A stretch of 64,000 nt of DNA from Darksidea phi (taxonomy: Eukaryota; Ascomycota; Dothideomycetes; Pleosporales; Lentitheciaceae), in contig JASJFT010000079.1 of the NCBI GenBank assembly GCA_030770425.1, forward strand, positions 62,001 to 126,000, given 5' to 3'. This document shows, piece after piece, positions 20,623-32,968 of this stretch (its first letter is position 1; every line of letters starts with the position of its first letter). Made by a program: the position numbers and the translations under genes. The notes under the pieces were generated by a model, which saw only the letters and a program-made list of their open reading frames with translations, was not told the DNA's origin and did no database searches.

Positions 20623-23167
20623 ATGGATCCAAATCCAAATCCAACCCATCTCGCTGAAGTTGCACGATCACGTTCTCGGCGCGCACCAACCAACATTTCA
20701 ACACGCTTCCACTTGGACATCAACCATCGACCCCTTTACTCAGGCCAGAATGAGTTCCCAGGTGGACCCAGCATATGTCCCCCCATCATTGTCGACGAGG
20801 TGACTGGCAAAAGCAGGCCACTTGAACAGCGCGACTACGAAAGGAAACCCTTCACTGCTTCGGAGACTAGAGATAGTGAGGACGTCTCGTCTGTCCATAA
20901 AGTTCTGGATCTGGGATTTGGTGCGGCTGCCGATGGCATCCCGAATTCACTTCATAATTTCAGCGATGGCGAATCACTGAAACACGATGCCCTTGCAGTA
21001 CTTGACGACCATCGGAAGTCGTGTGGTTCTTCTGGTTCGGAACATCCGGCAAGTTGCAGGTGCGTGGAGTTAGAACTCCGCAAGAAGGTCGAAGAGAACC
21101 TGGACTGGAGCTCATTTGACAAGAAAGAGTACCTGCCTCTTGACGTTTTTGAAGCAACATTCAATGTCAAGTCGATAATTTTGTTGTTGGCAGAGAGGTA
21201 TCCTCAAGCGAAAGATGAGGAGCTGTGGCCCAGGTTTACAAGTATTTTCGACCCATCTATACAGAAGAGCCGGCGCAGAATATTGGGAATTTTAGTGTTC
21301 ATGAAGGGCTTTGCGCTCATCGAAGACTTCATCCGGGAAAACATCTGGGACGATTGCTTACCCTTCAAATACCCAGAGAGCCATTCTGAGACCCCTCTAC
21401 TCATGAAAGACTGGGACCGGAATGACATTGATTTGTTCTATAGCTATCAGAAGATGTTCTTCGTTCCCTTCTTCAACATACAAGACCAACGACTACTTTC
21501 CTACGACCTGGATCGTGACATCAGGCTCCCTTGGCAGAAATTTGAGTACAAGACTAGTGGCGGTACTGGAATTGTTCATCAAGTGGAAATTCATCCCAGT
21601 CACCACAGCTTCAGAAGCCCTGGGGTAAGGCTCCACATTTCCAAATAAGCTTACATAACGGGCGCTAAAACCTATAACAGATGGTGAAGCCAGTATTCGC
21701 ACTCAAAGAAATTGACGCTATGGACCAGAAGGCATACAACGAAGAACTTTCCGCACTGGAGAAGACATGCGCCCAGGTACAGAAGGAAAAGCACTTGATC
21801 AAACTCTTGCTCACCTTCCGGCATGGAGAGAAATTCTACCTACTGTTTGAATGGGCGGATGGAAGCCTTAGAAAGTTTTGGGAATCCGACATCATAAAAC
21901 CGTCCACATCGTTGACTGAGAGATGGGCAGCCGAACAATGTCTTGGCCTGGCGCGAGCAGTAAGTCGCATTCATGGTCTCAGAACATGGCAGACCAGGAA
22001 GAGGTCCTCCCCCACCGACGCTTCGTACGATGACGGGCGTGAGTGGGGAAGGCATGGAGACATCAAACCCGACAACATATTGTGGTTCAAAGAACACGAA
22101 GGTGACCATAATCTCCTCGTCATATCTGACCTCGGTCTTACCCGGTATCATACCCAATTTTCGAGATCACTGGTACACCGATCTCAAATCGACGGATGTA
22201 CTTGGACTTATAGGCCACCTGAGTTAGACATGGGCAGCCGCATATCCCAGTCGTACGACATTTGGTCCTTGGGATGTGTGTTCCTAGAGTTCTGCATTTG
22301 GTACTTGCAAGGATATTGGGAAGTCTAGTTGTTCCTAAGCGAACGGGTGGAGAATGACAAATCTACAATTGACGACATGGAGGAGGACAGATTTTTCTTA
22401 ATGAACGGAGATTTCAATGATAGGAGGAGCCCTGAGCTAAAACCAAGCGTGAAAAAGGTATAGTCATGACCTACCAGATGAGAAGGTTCATCATACTGAC
22501 GGCAAGACAGCGAATAGCCATATTGAGAGAAAAGTCCACGGCGTTTACGAAGGGCTTATTGGATGTTATCGAAGACAAAATGCTTCGCTGCGACCCGCAG
22601 AATCGATCACCGATCGATAAGATCTGCACCGATCTCTTGCACGTTCTCAACTCACTCCCAAAAGCAACCACTGCGGAAGAGATATCACAGACTGGGGCAT
22701 TCGCTGGAGGAGAAGACTCCGTACTCTACCCTCCGTCTCTTTCGGACATCAGCCAAGACGATTCTTCCAACTGGACGCTCGAAAGCCCGGGAGCGTCAAT
22801 GATGAATGGACGGGATACTACCGTAGCAGTGTTGACAAGATCCGGGTCATCAAGACAAGAGGAAATCGAGCAAGACAATCACCGCGACGAAATTGAGGTA
22901 GCAAACGTAATTTCCGAGGCAGTCGCATTGAAAGCCATCGGACCGAACGCAGCTGTCACAGCGACAATACAAGAAATACCGCCGACAGTTTCATCGGAAA
23001 CGACTGCGCAACCGCAAACGACTCAGCGATTTTCTGCGGATAATATAGTCCGCCAACCTGTATCGGATCAGCAATCATCACCAACGAAGAAGACCAAGCG
23101 CCATCGCAGGAACAAATCAAGCAAGTTTATTCGAGGCGCCTGGAATGCTATACGCTTCTGGAACTAG
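20623..23167 (+). pseudogene. Second fungal protein kinase, disrupted by an in-frame stop
   Basis: Exon 1 20623-21624 and exon 2 from 21681 join in phase 0 (intron 21625-21680). Seen: an N-terminal helical region with LPFKYPESHSE, FYSYQKMFFVPFFN, glycine loop GGTGIVHQVEIHPSHHSF, lysine in VFALKEI, catalytic HGDIKPDNILWF, DLG in place of DFG (ISDLGLTRYH), RPPELD and YDIWSLGCVFLE. Translation then stops at TAG 22326-22328. Coding-like sequence continues in the same frame (FLSERVENDKSTIDDMEE) to about 22459. A third block in another frame (22466-23167) supplies the missing C-lobe end (FTKGLLDVIEDKMLRCDP) and a basic disordered tail. The layout matches the kinase half of the kinase-HET gene, so the two are probably paralogs. 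No HET domain follows. The break may be real or a sequencing error; the truncated product would lack half the C-lobe. Confidence 0.75.
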
Positions 23168-24202
23168 TATGAGTAATGTGGTCACTTGTTCAGGAACCAG
23201 CTTTGGGATCTCGGCGTATGCGTGTTTTTGAGCATGGGCGGCGAAAGGGCGAGCCATTCGGGATGGGGATTTTGATTTGCTAAAAGCTCGCGTGTCGAGT
23301 GCGAAAATGGGTAGCGGGTACCCCACGCTTACATGGCACGTGTACTGAGACGCAAGACTTATGGGCATCAACGACTTCTTCGAACAGTATCCTCGAACGC
23401 ATCAACTCACTTCCCAGCAACTCGGCTGTGTTAGTCAAACGGAGGGCAGCGTGGTCTCGAAGCAAAAAATGAAGTATGGACACCGTGCATTGAATGTTGC
23501 CGGCTATAGCGCCAACGAGCGTCGAAGACAACTGGTCCGGGAAATCCCACCACATTCGCATCGTAATCCATCGTCGAGTCATTCAGATCCATCCGCGGCC
23601 CACCCATCCCCAGCAGACATCCCATAAACGCCTCAACCGACCAACAATCCGAAAAGGTGGTCTCAACACCAGACATCCCCGCCGAAGAACACCATAACCC
23701 GTGAAAGGCTTTCCAACACCGTCCGAGCCATCGCCACCATCCTGATTCATATCATGTTCATTCCAGTAACCCAACGAACCCCACGTCTTTGACCATCTGT
23801 CCGAAAGAAGGCACACTGAAAAAAACGAAGAAGGAAAAACAGTCGACAGTGGCAGCCCGGCAGCTGGCAGATCGCATGTTTGTACAGAAGAGAGGAAAAC
23901 ACTTACAATTCGAAAAAGATCCATAAGATGCCGGGAATCGTGATCGACATTGAATACTCGGTTAGGATATTGGTGTCGACAAGAAATCCTCCCAAAAATC
24001 CGTCGAGATCCGTTCGATGTTGAAGGCCGTTACTTTGTAGACTCGTCGATATTGTCAAGTATTGACCAACATCCCAGCGTTGTAATCGATGCGCTGGATA
24101 TGTGCGAAAGTTCCAAAAATTGAAAAAGAAAAAGAAAAAAACATGACGAGGAGAAATCGGCCGGAAATGGTATCGGATGTTCAGATACTTCGCTGACGGC
24201 GA
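23168..24202. other. Convergent intergenic region
   Basis: About 1 kb between the kinase relic (+) and the SUN-family gene (-). Only short compositionally odd open frames; nothing recognised. Confidence 0.45.
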
Positions 24203-25651
24203 CTAATCATCAGTGAACACAAGGGTGAGAGTGGCACCCTCTTTGACAGAAGCCTACATTGTAACGCATTAGATTATCTCAATCAAGTTTCTCGTTAGAC
24301 CTACCGTGCAGTTGAGATCTCGACCGCAAGTGGCGTCCTGACAGAATTCGCCAGTGGCGTGCTTGTACTTGCACGGGCTTGTGACACCATCCCCAGTAAA
24401 TGTCGCAGTGAAGTCAGCTCTGTCGTTCCAGATGAGTTCGTTCTGCTTCAAGCTAGTGAACCCGACGTTCATGTTGATGTCGTCGAACGAGGTGCCAAAA
24501 ATAAGGGGTGCCCAGTTGCCGACGGCTTTTGCGCCAGTGCCCCAGGTACAAGCTTCGCTCTCAGAAACACCTTGCTTGTTGATGTAATAATGAGCGGACG
24601 TAGCTTTGCCATCCCAGAAATAATATGCGCTCTGGTCCGGGTTGGCCAGCTCGCCGGTCTGACCAGGCTTGACGGTCAATGGGATAGTTTCGGATTCAGT
24701 TCCTGCTGCAAGTCAGTAAAGGCCCGTTGGACACAGGTGAGAAAAATTACCAGGGTAGTCAGTGCGACAGATGGACACTGGTTTCGAGAGCTTGTTTTCC
24801 ACCTTGACTTTCATGTGGGCGGATCCTTTGCCACAGAGCGTCTTTCCAATAGATCCATCAGCCATCTCAAGCTTGCCATCCGAGTTGCAATAGAGCCCGC
24901 CAACGGATTGATGCGTCCTTCCTTGCATCTTTGGGAAAGACATCTTGAGGTAGGGATTCGGGCAGGCATAAGAACAGTAGCGTCCCGGAGTACAGCATGA
25001 TCCATTTTTGCATGAGTCCTTGGGGACGGTCATGATATCATCAAAGCCATCAGCCCCGCGATAGACGGGGTCTTGAATGCCGGTCCAGCCCCCAAGGCCT
25101 TCGTTGTGAAGAGCGACCGCGCCGAACCCATTGGGGAATTGGTCACAAGAGTAGTAGTTGTTGCGGAACTCCTTGTCGCAATCAGAGCAGTTGCCATATT
25201 CATCAATTGGTCGATATGCGCTGGGCAATGATGGTGATGATGCTTGAACTTCGGGCTCTGGCGCTGGCAGCGGAGCGGGGGGTGATGCCTGCTCAACAGA
25301 CGACTCCTCCTGAGCGGGCCCCTCGTTCTGCGGAGGCTGGCCATTGGACTCGGGAACCTGAGCAGGAATCGGAGTAGCCGCAGCCGTGGTGGCGATACTG
25401 GAGGATGAAAGGTTGCCGTCACCCCAGGTGAGAGTGCCATTGGCGATGCCCTGGCGGACCTCGTCCTCCGGAATCGGGCGACCGTTGAGCTCGTATACAA
25501 CAACAGTCTGGACTGGGCCGGGGACATGGACAGCGGCCGCATCCGGCTCGCGCTTGGCAACAACGCGACGAGCATGACGGTGGACGTGACGATGGGGCTG
25601 GGCCGCGACGCCGGCGACTGCCACGGCGATTGCCACACCGAGAAGCTTCAT
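24203..25651 (-). CDS. SUN-family (Sun4/Sim1/Uth1) secreted cell-wall protein
   Basis: Minus-strand exons are 25651-24751, 24705-24305 and 24253-24203, GT-AG, giving 450 aa. The start is set at MKLLGVAIAVAVAGVAAQP, a clear signal peptide; the open frame extends upstream without family-like sequence. After a His/Arg-rich propeptide-like stretch and a Pro/Ser/Glu linker, the SUN domain begins about residue 155. Its order is CSDCDKEF, QFPNGFGAV, GLGGWTGIQ, DIMTVPKDSC, CSYACPNPYLKM, SVGGLYCNSDGKLEM, KTLCGKGSAHMKVKVENKL, CRTDYP, then AYYFWDGKATSAHYYINKQG, CTWGTG and GNWAPLIFG. Known: SUN proteins are secreted or wall-bound, highly glycosylated, linked to septation and beta-glucan remodelling. The exon 1/exon 2 junction completes the conserved PAGTESETIPLTV stretch, which supports the model. 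Confidence 0.92.
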
Positions 25652-27686
25652 GTTGGGGGTAGTTGCTGCTTTACCAATGCGTTGAGCGGGGTGTCGCTGA
25701 TGCTTCTGTTCCGCAATCAGCCAGTGTCCATGTGCGATAGGAAAGGGAAGAGCCACTGACTTGCTGTGGGACGGTGCAAGCTCACGGCACTTGCAGCTGT
25801 CAGGAAGGCGTAGGAGACGGCTCGGCGCAAGGCTTTGCGGTTTTGGTGTTTTGTTGTGTTGCGTGTGGAATGAGGGAAATGGCTGCGGCAAAAGATACTG
25901 GAAAGCTTCCTAAGGAGTGAATTGGAGATAGAGCTCCAGGTAGGTTGAGGAACAATAAGAAGAGGAGAGGAGAGCGAGCGGCACGACAAAGGAAAACTTG
26001 ACTGGCGCAGGGTGAGTCGTACGGGTGAGAAGAGGTGGAGGTGACGGTGAGTGTTTGTTTGCAGTCTGGCCGGAGCGCCAAGACAGGGCCTGCTCCTTCC
26101 CTTTCCGCCACTCCTCGTGGGCGGAATGAGATCTCCTTCCTCCCTCTCTTGGTGACGGGTATTTCGATGCGGCTGATTGGCTGGAGAGCGATTGCGGACA
26201 TTCACTGAACGTAGAAAGCGTACCACCCCGAGACGGGAAGGGGGAGACGATGTGACGATGCAGCAATGCGAGAGTATCTTCGGTAAATTGGAAGCACGAT
26301 AGTGAGCAAGTAGAGACGTGGGGCGAACCCTCGGGAGAGAGTAGATTTGACTAGACAATAGTCTTGTCACACGGTTGCATTGAGCACGTAGTCGTTAGCA
26401 CATCGGCAAGCCTAATCCACAGTCCAGCCGCTTCCTACTCTTCGCACTACACAAGTCTTCCAGCGAGGTCGAGTCCGGCGGCGCAAGACGACACCGGCCG
26501 TGATATGATCCGCGCTCTGCCCACCGATGCTCGTGCCAGCGAGCATGCATCCTTGCGCAGGGCAACGCCTTGATCTCCTGTAGACCCTTTTAGGCCTCTG
26601 TACGACATGTGTATGTTCCACGGTGCCTGGGGCTAGACCGCTCGTGGTCAAGCAAGACAGTGTTTATCCCTGCATGCCTCATTCCTCCCTCCTGGTGTGC
26701 GTTCGAGGAACCTTCGTCTGCATCCTAGTCGGCCGAGTTGTGCAAATTGCTCCCATCTCCGCATTGCACATAGTGTTTGTGTATGTGTACGCAAGCCTAC
26801 ATGACGCCTCTCCCCGCCGTCCGGACTCTTGAGCGTAAGCTAATTTTCTAAACGACCAGGCAATGCCTAAAGAGGCGCCAAGTGATGCGCTCGAGGTTGG
26901 GCGCATGCTGTGTGCAATCCCTGAAGCATAGGGTCGGCACGTCCTCGTGCAGCCTCAGCGGTTGATGACGTCTTTCATCGTGAGTCTTTGTGAAAGTAAT
27001 GTCGTGTCTGGGCGTATGTGTGAGTCCTATAGCATAATTGCCGCGCGCACACTTTGTTTTGCGGAACGGTGCTGGCTAAGTCGGGTAGCGTTTCTTCGAA
27101 GCGAGGATGACACCAAGTGGTACCTGATCAGCCCTGTCCCTCTTTGCTATCAACGGACGAGCGAGTCTATATCATAAAGCAGGAATGTTGCTGTTGATGT
27201 GGACATTCGCCTGGCAATGCTGTTTGGATAGATGGGCCACCAGTAATGTCGCAGCCTGGTGGATGCGGTGTTGCGGGGTGGAGGTAACTCTAAAGACCAA
27301 GTTGATTTATCTAGTGTGTGCTTCATGCGGCCGAGTGACCTCGTGATGTGCATGTGTCCTTCAGTCGAGCATGTGATATGAGACCTAAGAGCCAATAATG
27401 ACAGGTATCTGATGATCGTGATCTAAGTCAAGTTGGTGTAGGTCGAGGTCTAAGTCAATCTTAATGGTACATGGTATTATCCGCCCATGCCACAAGCACA
27501 ACCCGCATCCTCGCACGCTGTGCCCCGACTCCTAAGTTTATCACGAGACCAGACTAGAGTCGAAAGCGAGACATGCTGAATAACAATGCTTCCAAGGAGC
27601 CTCCTGTCAAAGGATGCTATGTACAACATACGCCGTTAACGCCATGCCATGAAACCTCAAACGCTCCGCAATGCATCTTCCTAAAA
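25652..27686. other. SUN-gene upstream region and BZZ1 3' flank
   Basis: About 2 kb. The 25.65-26.3 kb part is pyrimidine-rich on the minus strand, as expected of a strong fungal promoter and leader. The rest shows no supportable gene. Confidence 0.45.
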
Positions 27687-30236
27687 TCACACTTGCTGGA
27701 TGTAGTTCGCCGGTACGCTCCTCACGACACCGTCCTTCTCAACGTCTGCCCAGCCGTCACCCGTGTCCAGATTGATCAGCACAAACCGCTCGCCTTCGGA
27801 CATGCTGTGTTCTGCCTCGCTCTGCGCTGTGTATTCATACATTGCTTCGACATATTTCAGTTTCTTTGCACCGCGCTTCGGTGCTACGGCAGGGCCCTTT
27901 TTCTTAGTCGTCGTAACGCTGCCTGCCAACGAGGCAGAAGAGGCCGAGTATGTAGAGTCGGGGCGATTAGAGGAGGGTGGCGTTAAGGGAAGAACGTCAA
28001 CATATGATGCGGGGACAAGGCCTTCCTTGGCGCCCGCGCGGACCTTCATCCAACCCGATCCATCTGTAACATAGATTGTGAGCTACTGCGAACTGCAGCA
28101 AGGGGGTCGGACTTACCGTCAGGTTCCAGGATTGTAACATCCCTACCATCAGCGACTGTAAGTTCGCCTTCACTAGCCTGCTGGTAGGGGTAGAGCATCC
28201 TGCCTCTCTGTTCTGATGATCGGGACGTACTCGGAGTGGGTACATCTTCATCGGCCTTAATGTACTGCGCTGGTGGTGGCGCAATCATTCGGTTTTTCCT
28301 CGGTGCTGTCGCAGCCGGTTTCTTCTCTTCTACTGGCGCTGGCGGTTCCTCAGTAGTTGGCGACATGCCGCCCGATATAGATCGGTGAGCTGTCGCTGAA
28401 TAGCCCGAGCTAAGGGTATTCATCGAGTTTACGGTGTCACTCCGACTGATCCGCGGCGGATCCGACGGTCCACCTGGCGAGTTACCATTCGGTGGTGGAG
28501 CAGTATGCGCTGACTTCTGTCGCTCTTCCTTGAGCTTCTTTTTTTCCTCTTTGCTCTGTTCCCCTGGACAATCCGCTGGCACCTTCAGCTCACACTTGCT
28601 GTGACATGTGTATCCACAATCTCGACAGTCGAATCCCTTTGCGGACAATCCCCATATTCGATCTCCGCACAGGTCGCAGTTCGTCGGTATCTTGAAAGTC
28701 TGCGATTTGAAGTTATGATTCCTCGCGCCTAGACTCAAGTCGCCCACTGCGCTAGTAATTGTTGATACCTCTACTTCAGCGCTAACCTTTTGACGCTCCA
28801 CCTCATGCATACTCTCCTGGATGGTGAAGATAGCGCGGACTACCTCTACCTCGTCTCTTTTGTCTTTGCCCTCCCGGATGTTCTGCCGCACCTTCTTGGC
28901 ATTCTCGACCTCCTTTCGCTTCTTGTCTAGTTCACGCCGATGCTCGGCTAATGAAGCTTTCGTCTTTGTGAGAACGTTGCGAAGAAAGACTGTCGCCGCT
29001 TCGTCTGTAGCGATAGAGCCGTCATCTAGCCAGACTGGGCTAGGTTCGAACTGAAAATCAGCTGGTTCTTGCCACGGACCAGCATTGTGCCTAACGAACA
29101 TCATGGAATCGAGTAGCGGATTGTTGCGAGGTATTTCGGCTGAGAGATGCTTGAGATAGTCAGTGCTCCTTGTGAGCGTCTGTGTTTCTAATTGAGCAGC
29201 CAGTGACCAAATGGAGTTCAGCTTGTTGACACGAGTTTCGGAAAGGTCTTGTAAACTCTACATTGAAGTCAGAACGCTGCGCCATAGTGGGGTGAGGCAC
29301 TTACATCAAGCAACTCAGGGACATATTCGTGGTAGTACATCTCCTTTTGTTTGTTGGTAACATTGATACTTATAATATAGGTGTTCTGCCTCTGTTAGTA
29401 GAAGCTTCAATTCCTAGAGAATCTCATGCACCTTTACGTTCCGCATTTCGCCCTGTTGTTGCTCGAAAGCGTTGCGTGCTTTTTGTTTGCCATGATCAAA
29501 TGCACCCTCAGTCTTCTTCCGGCGGTTTTCCACCTCCTGGCATACACTATCGTATTTGCCCTTCATCTTGCGCAAATCTGCATACGTGGAATCACGCTCC
29601 TTTTCAAGCTTGGCAGCATAGTCGCCATGGCATTTTCGCAGCTCTTCGAAGCGTACGGCATGAGCCTTCAACGGGTCGGCGAGATTGGATATGAGCGCGG
29701 ACGCAAATTGTTCGTGTTCGGAGGCGCGAGATTCCAAAGTTGTTAATTGTACACCCCATGTAGTCATAGAGGCGCTGCGTTTCCACCCGGATGTCAGCAG
29801 ATACTCCTACTCGGGACCACGCGACTGTCGTACCTTTCGAGCGACCCCGGAGTAACCGTGGGAGTGTCGCCAACACTCAAACTGCTTGATTTTCTTGCCT
29901 TCTTCTCAAAGTATTTCTTTGCTAGTGCGCTGAGCTTGCCAGCATATTCCTTCTCTATGGCGCTTCTTTCTCTGTAGAATTGCTGAATGTCGTCCAGCCA
30001 CGTTATGCCTCCCGAGACCTATAACCCGATTAGCGCTGGACGGGGACGACGCGGAAAGAGAGAGGAGCTTTGGGAAAACTCTTTGGGCGGCGGATAGGTA
30101 TCGGGGAAGACGCACCCAGGCATTGACGTTCTTGAAGCCATCCTGCGAATTATGCGTCAGTTGAGATCGCGGGTTAGAGCTGGGATCCGAATACCTTCAA
30201 TTCAGCGCCGAACTGAGGAGCGATATCGACTTCCAT
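27687..30236 (-). CDS. BZZ1: Bzz1-type F-BAR / C1 / SH3 protein
   Basis: Minus-strand exons are 30236-30195, 30142-30116, 30018-29834, 29774-29432, 29385-29305, 29257-28117 and 28063-27687; all phases close, 731 aa. Seen: an N-terminal F-BAR region (QFGAELKDGFKNV, then WLDDIQQFYRERSAIEKEYA and long coiled-coil, to about residue 330), a C1 zinc finger about residues 406-455 (HNFKSQTFKIPTNCDLCG, CRDCGYTCHSKCELKVPADC), a Pro/Ser-rich linker, and two SH3 domains (about 577-625 and 675-731, the last ending at the C-terminus with VPANYIQQV). This order is diagnostic of Bzz1. Known: it binds curved membrane at cortical actin patches, recruits the WASP homolog Las17 through its SH3 domains and promotes Arp2/3 actin assembly in endocytosis. 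It shares a divergent promoter with DBP5. Confidence 0.94.
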
Positions 30237-30875
30237 GCTTGCAAAATAACGGCAAAGGAAAAACTAATGTACTGCAAGGAAGCAAAGCAATCATAGAAGG
30301 TAAAGACAGGCGTGCAGTCTGGTGTCAAAGGTTGGCGCGTTGGCGGAGACGGGAGGCCCAATTGGTGGGGTTCGGGGCGCTGACAGGGCCGCAATGACGG
30401 GCAGAGCGTGCCAAGAGAGAGGGTGTCTGCCACAAACTTGCGTGTATAAGTGTTGGTGTAGTTTGGTGATGATAGCAAGCTCCTGGCGTGGTTGACGCAC
30501 TCATGCTTTAGGACAGGAAAGAGAAAGACGCAGCCTTCGAGCGACCTTCCCACAGTCGCAAGTGCTGCTCTGCCTAAGGGAGCCTAGCGCAGCCTAGTGC
30601 AGCCACAGCTTGCGCCTCAGTGCCTGAGCCCCGCGATTTTGATCTGAGCTCTTTCTAAATACCATTTGCTAGAAAACAGCGCCCTCATTCTTTCACTCAC
30701 CCGAGCTCTCTTTGTGGGCCTTTTTGTGTCTGCATTGGGCACAAATATCTTTGCCATTACTTCCTTTCGCGCTCTCCACCGACACGCTCACACTCGACCC
30801 CCCCTCCACCACATCTCGCGCTCCCGCAGAACAACGAGCTAATACTTCTCGCACTAGTTAGCTCGGACTCCCATC
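30237..30875. promoter_or_regulatory. Divergent promoter between BZZ1 and DBP5
   Basis: About 640 bp. The DBP5 side (30.66-30.87 kb) is strongly pyrimidine-rich, as in leaders of highly expressed fungal genes. No specific sites assigned. Confidence 0.5.
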
Positions 30876-32458
30876 ATGTCGACCACAGAAGAAAAGCCCG
30901 CTGTCGAGACCGTGGCGGAGAGCGCAGAGGGCGCAAAGGAGGGCCCCGTCGCCGCCCCTCAGGTTGATGGTAGCGGACCGCCAGGAAATGGCTCCACGCT
31001 CGCAGAGTCCGAGTACAAAGTCGAGGTCAAGCTCGCGGATATGCAAATGGACCCAAACAACCCGCTGTTTTCCGCCAAATCATTCGAGGAGCTGAATCTG
31101 TATGTGACCGTCTCGTTGTTGCGCATAACACTTACAAACTGTTTCCCAGGTCAGAAGAGCTTCTCAAAGGCATCCGCCAGATGAACTTCCGCAAACCGTC
31201 GAAGATCCAAGAGAAAGCACTCCCGCTTCTTCTCTTCAATCCGCCCACGAATATGATCGCCCAGTCGCAGTCAGGCACTGGCAAGACGGCCGCGTTTTCC
31301 CTCAACATTCTGTCCCGAATCGACCTCAGCATCGTCGCACCGCAAGCATTGGTTCTTGCGCCGAGTCGGGAACTGGCTCGCCAGATCTTGGGAGTCATCA
31401 CGCATATGGGCCAGTTCATTAATGGTTTGAAGACCATGGCTGCCATTCCAGATCCAACGAAGAGAAATCAAAAGTACGACGCTCACGTCCTAGTAGGGAC
31501 CCCGGGAACCGTTATGGACATGATTCGGAGGCGCTACATCGACGCAAAGAACATGAAGATCCTGGTCCTGGATGAGGCGGACAACATGCTGGACCAGCAG
31601 GGACTCGGTGAGCAGTGCACCCGCGTGAAGAACATGCTACCCAAAGACATGCAGACCGTGCTTTTCTCTGCAACCTTCCCTCCACACGTTATCAATTACG
31701 CCAACCGGTTCGCACCCAACGCAAACGTGCTCACGCTCGCACATGAAGAGCTCACCATCGAGGGCATCAAGCAGCTATACATCGACATCAACGGTCAAGC
31801 AGACAAATTTGATACACTGCTCAAGTTTTATGGACTCATGACTCAGGCGTCCTCTATCATCTTCGTCCGAGTGAGTAACATCACGCACACCTTCTAAACC
31901 GTAACTAATTCAGTCAGACCCGCAAGACCGCCGAGGAGCTTGAGCACCGTATGGTCGCCGAAGGACATAAGGTTGCGCAACTGAGCGGTGCTTTGGAGGG
32001 CCCGGACCGTGACCGGATCATTGATCAGTTCCGGACCGGCGAGGCCAAAGTTCTTATCACCACCAATGTCCTTGCGCGCGGTATTGACGTCCAGTCCGTG
32101 ACAATGGTCATCAATTACGTTAGTGTTAGCTACGCTAATAGCCACATATGCCTTACTGACTATCTCACAGGATGTTCCCACAATGGCGAACGGACGCGAC
32201 GCAGACCCAGAAACCTACCTCCACCGTATCGGTCGTACGGGTCGCTTCGGACGTGTTGGTGTCGCTCTCACCTTCGTACACGACAAGCCCAGCTGGGAGC
32301 AACTTCACTATATCGCCAACTACTTCAAGACGGACCTCCACCCTATCAATACCGACGACTGGGATGCGGTTGAGGATCTCATCAAGACGATTATCAAGAG
32401 CTCTCGTGCTGGGAAGACCACGAAAGAGATGACGGAAGAAATCACCGCTGCATCATGA
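30876..32458 (+). CDS. DBP5: ATP-dependent RNA helicase Dbp5 (mRNA export)
   Basis: Exons 30876-31099, 31150-31870, 31918-32118 and 32171-32458; 477 aa, normal for Dbp5. Seen in order: an acidic N-terminal extension, the F-x-x-L region [10 protein letters not shown], the Q motif [16 protein letters not shown], motif [14 protein letters not shown], Ia APSRELARQ, Ib [49 protein letters not shown] and [17 protein letters not shown]. The KADPNNPL-like segment before the Q motif ([18 protein letters not shown]) and [22 protein letters not shown] are characteristic of Dbp5/DDX19. Known: it remodels mRNPs at the cytoplasmic face of the nuclear pore with Gle1-InsP6 and Nup159, and acts in translation termination. 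Single-copy housekeeping gene. Confidence 0.96.
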
Positions 32459-32968
32459 ATGGGGAAGATAGGAATAGGAGTCCGGCACATTGTGAGAGCA
32501 AAGCTGTGAGAATGAAAGCGATGATGGACATGTACAACCGGTGGTGAATGATAATGAGGTGTCGGATAATTTGGTAATTGCGTATCGCAACATCTGAGGA
32601 TGTGTGCGTTGCTGCTGTGCCAGCCCTTTTACATGGTTCATCCTGGCGGCATCCTGGACCGATTAAGTCCTCAGCAAGATAGAACATGTGGAAATTCATG
32701 ATACCCACTCCCCTTCAAGTAAACTCTCTAATGTATCTTACTTGCAACTTAAATGTGATGATTAAATGCTGACACAGCAACTAAGATTTCCCAATATCCG
32801 CTATCAGGGTGTCTTTGCATGCCCGTGCTGTAGCAGAGCCCCAGAATATACGCCCGTATAAACGCTATGCAAAGCATTGAAACTTCCTCCGGTACGCCAA
32901 GACAGCCAGCTCGTAAACAACCTTCCTCTCCTGTTCCAATTCTCCAGCCCCATCCCACCAAGCACACC
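32459..32968. other. Convergent 3' region of DBP5 and the DUF202 gene
   Basis: About 500 bp of 3' flanking sequence; no gene recognised. Confidence 0.45.

Noticed and set aside
25717..26370. 217-codon minus-strand frame upstream of the SUN-family gene
   Set aside because: Ser/Pro/Arg-rich translation of a pyrimidine-rich leader; the signal-peptide start at 25651 is the convincing one.
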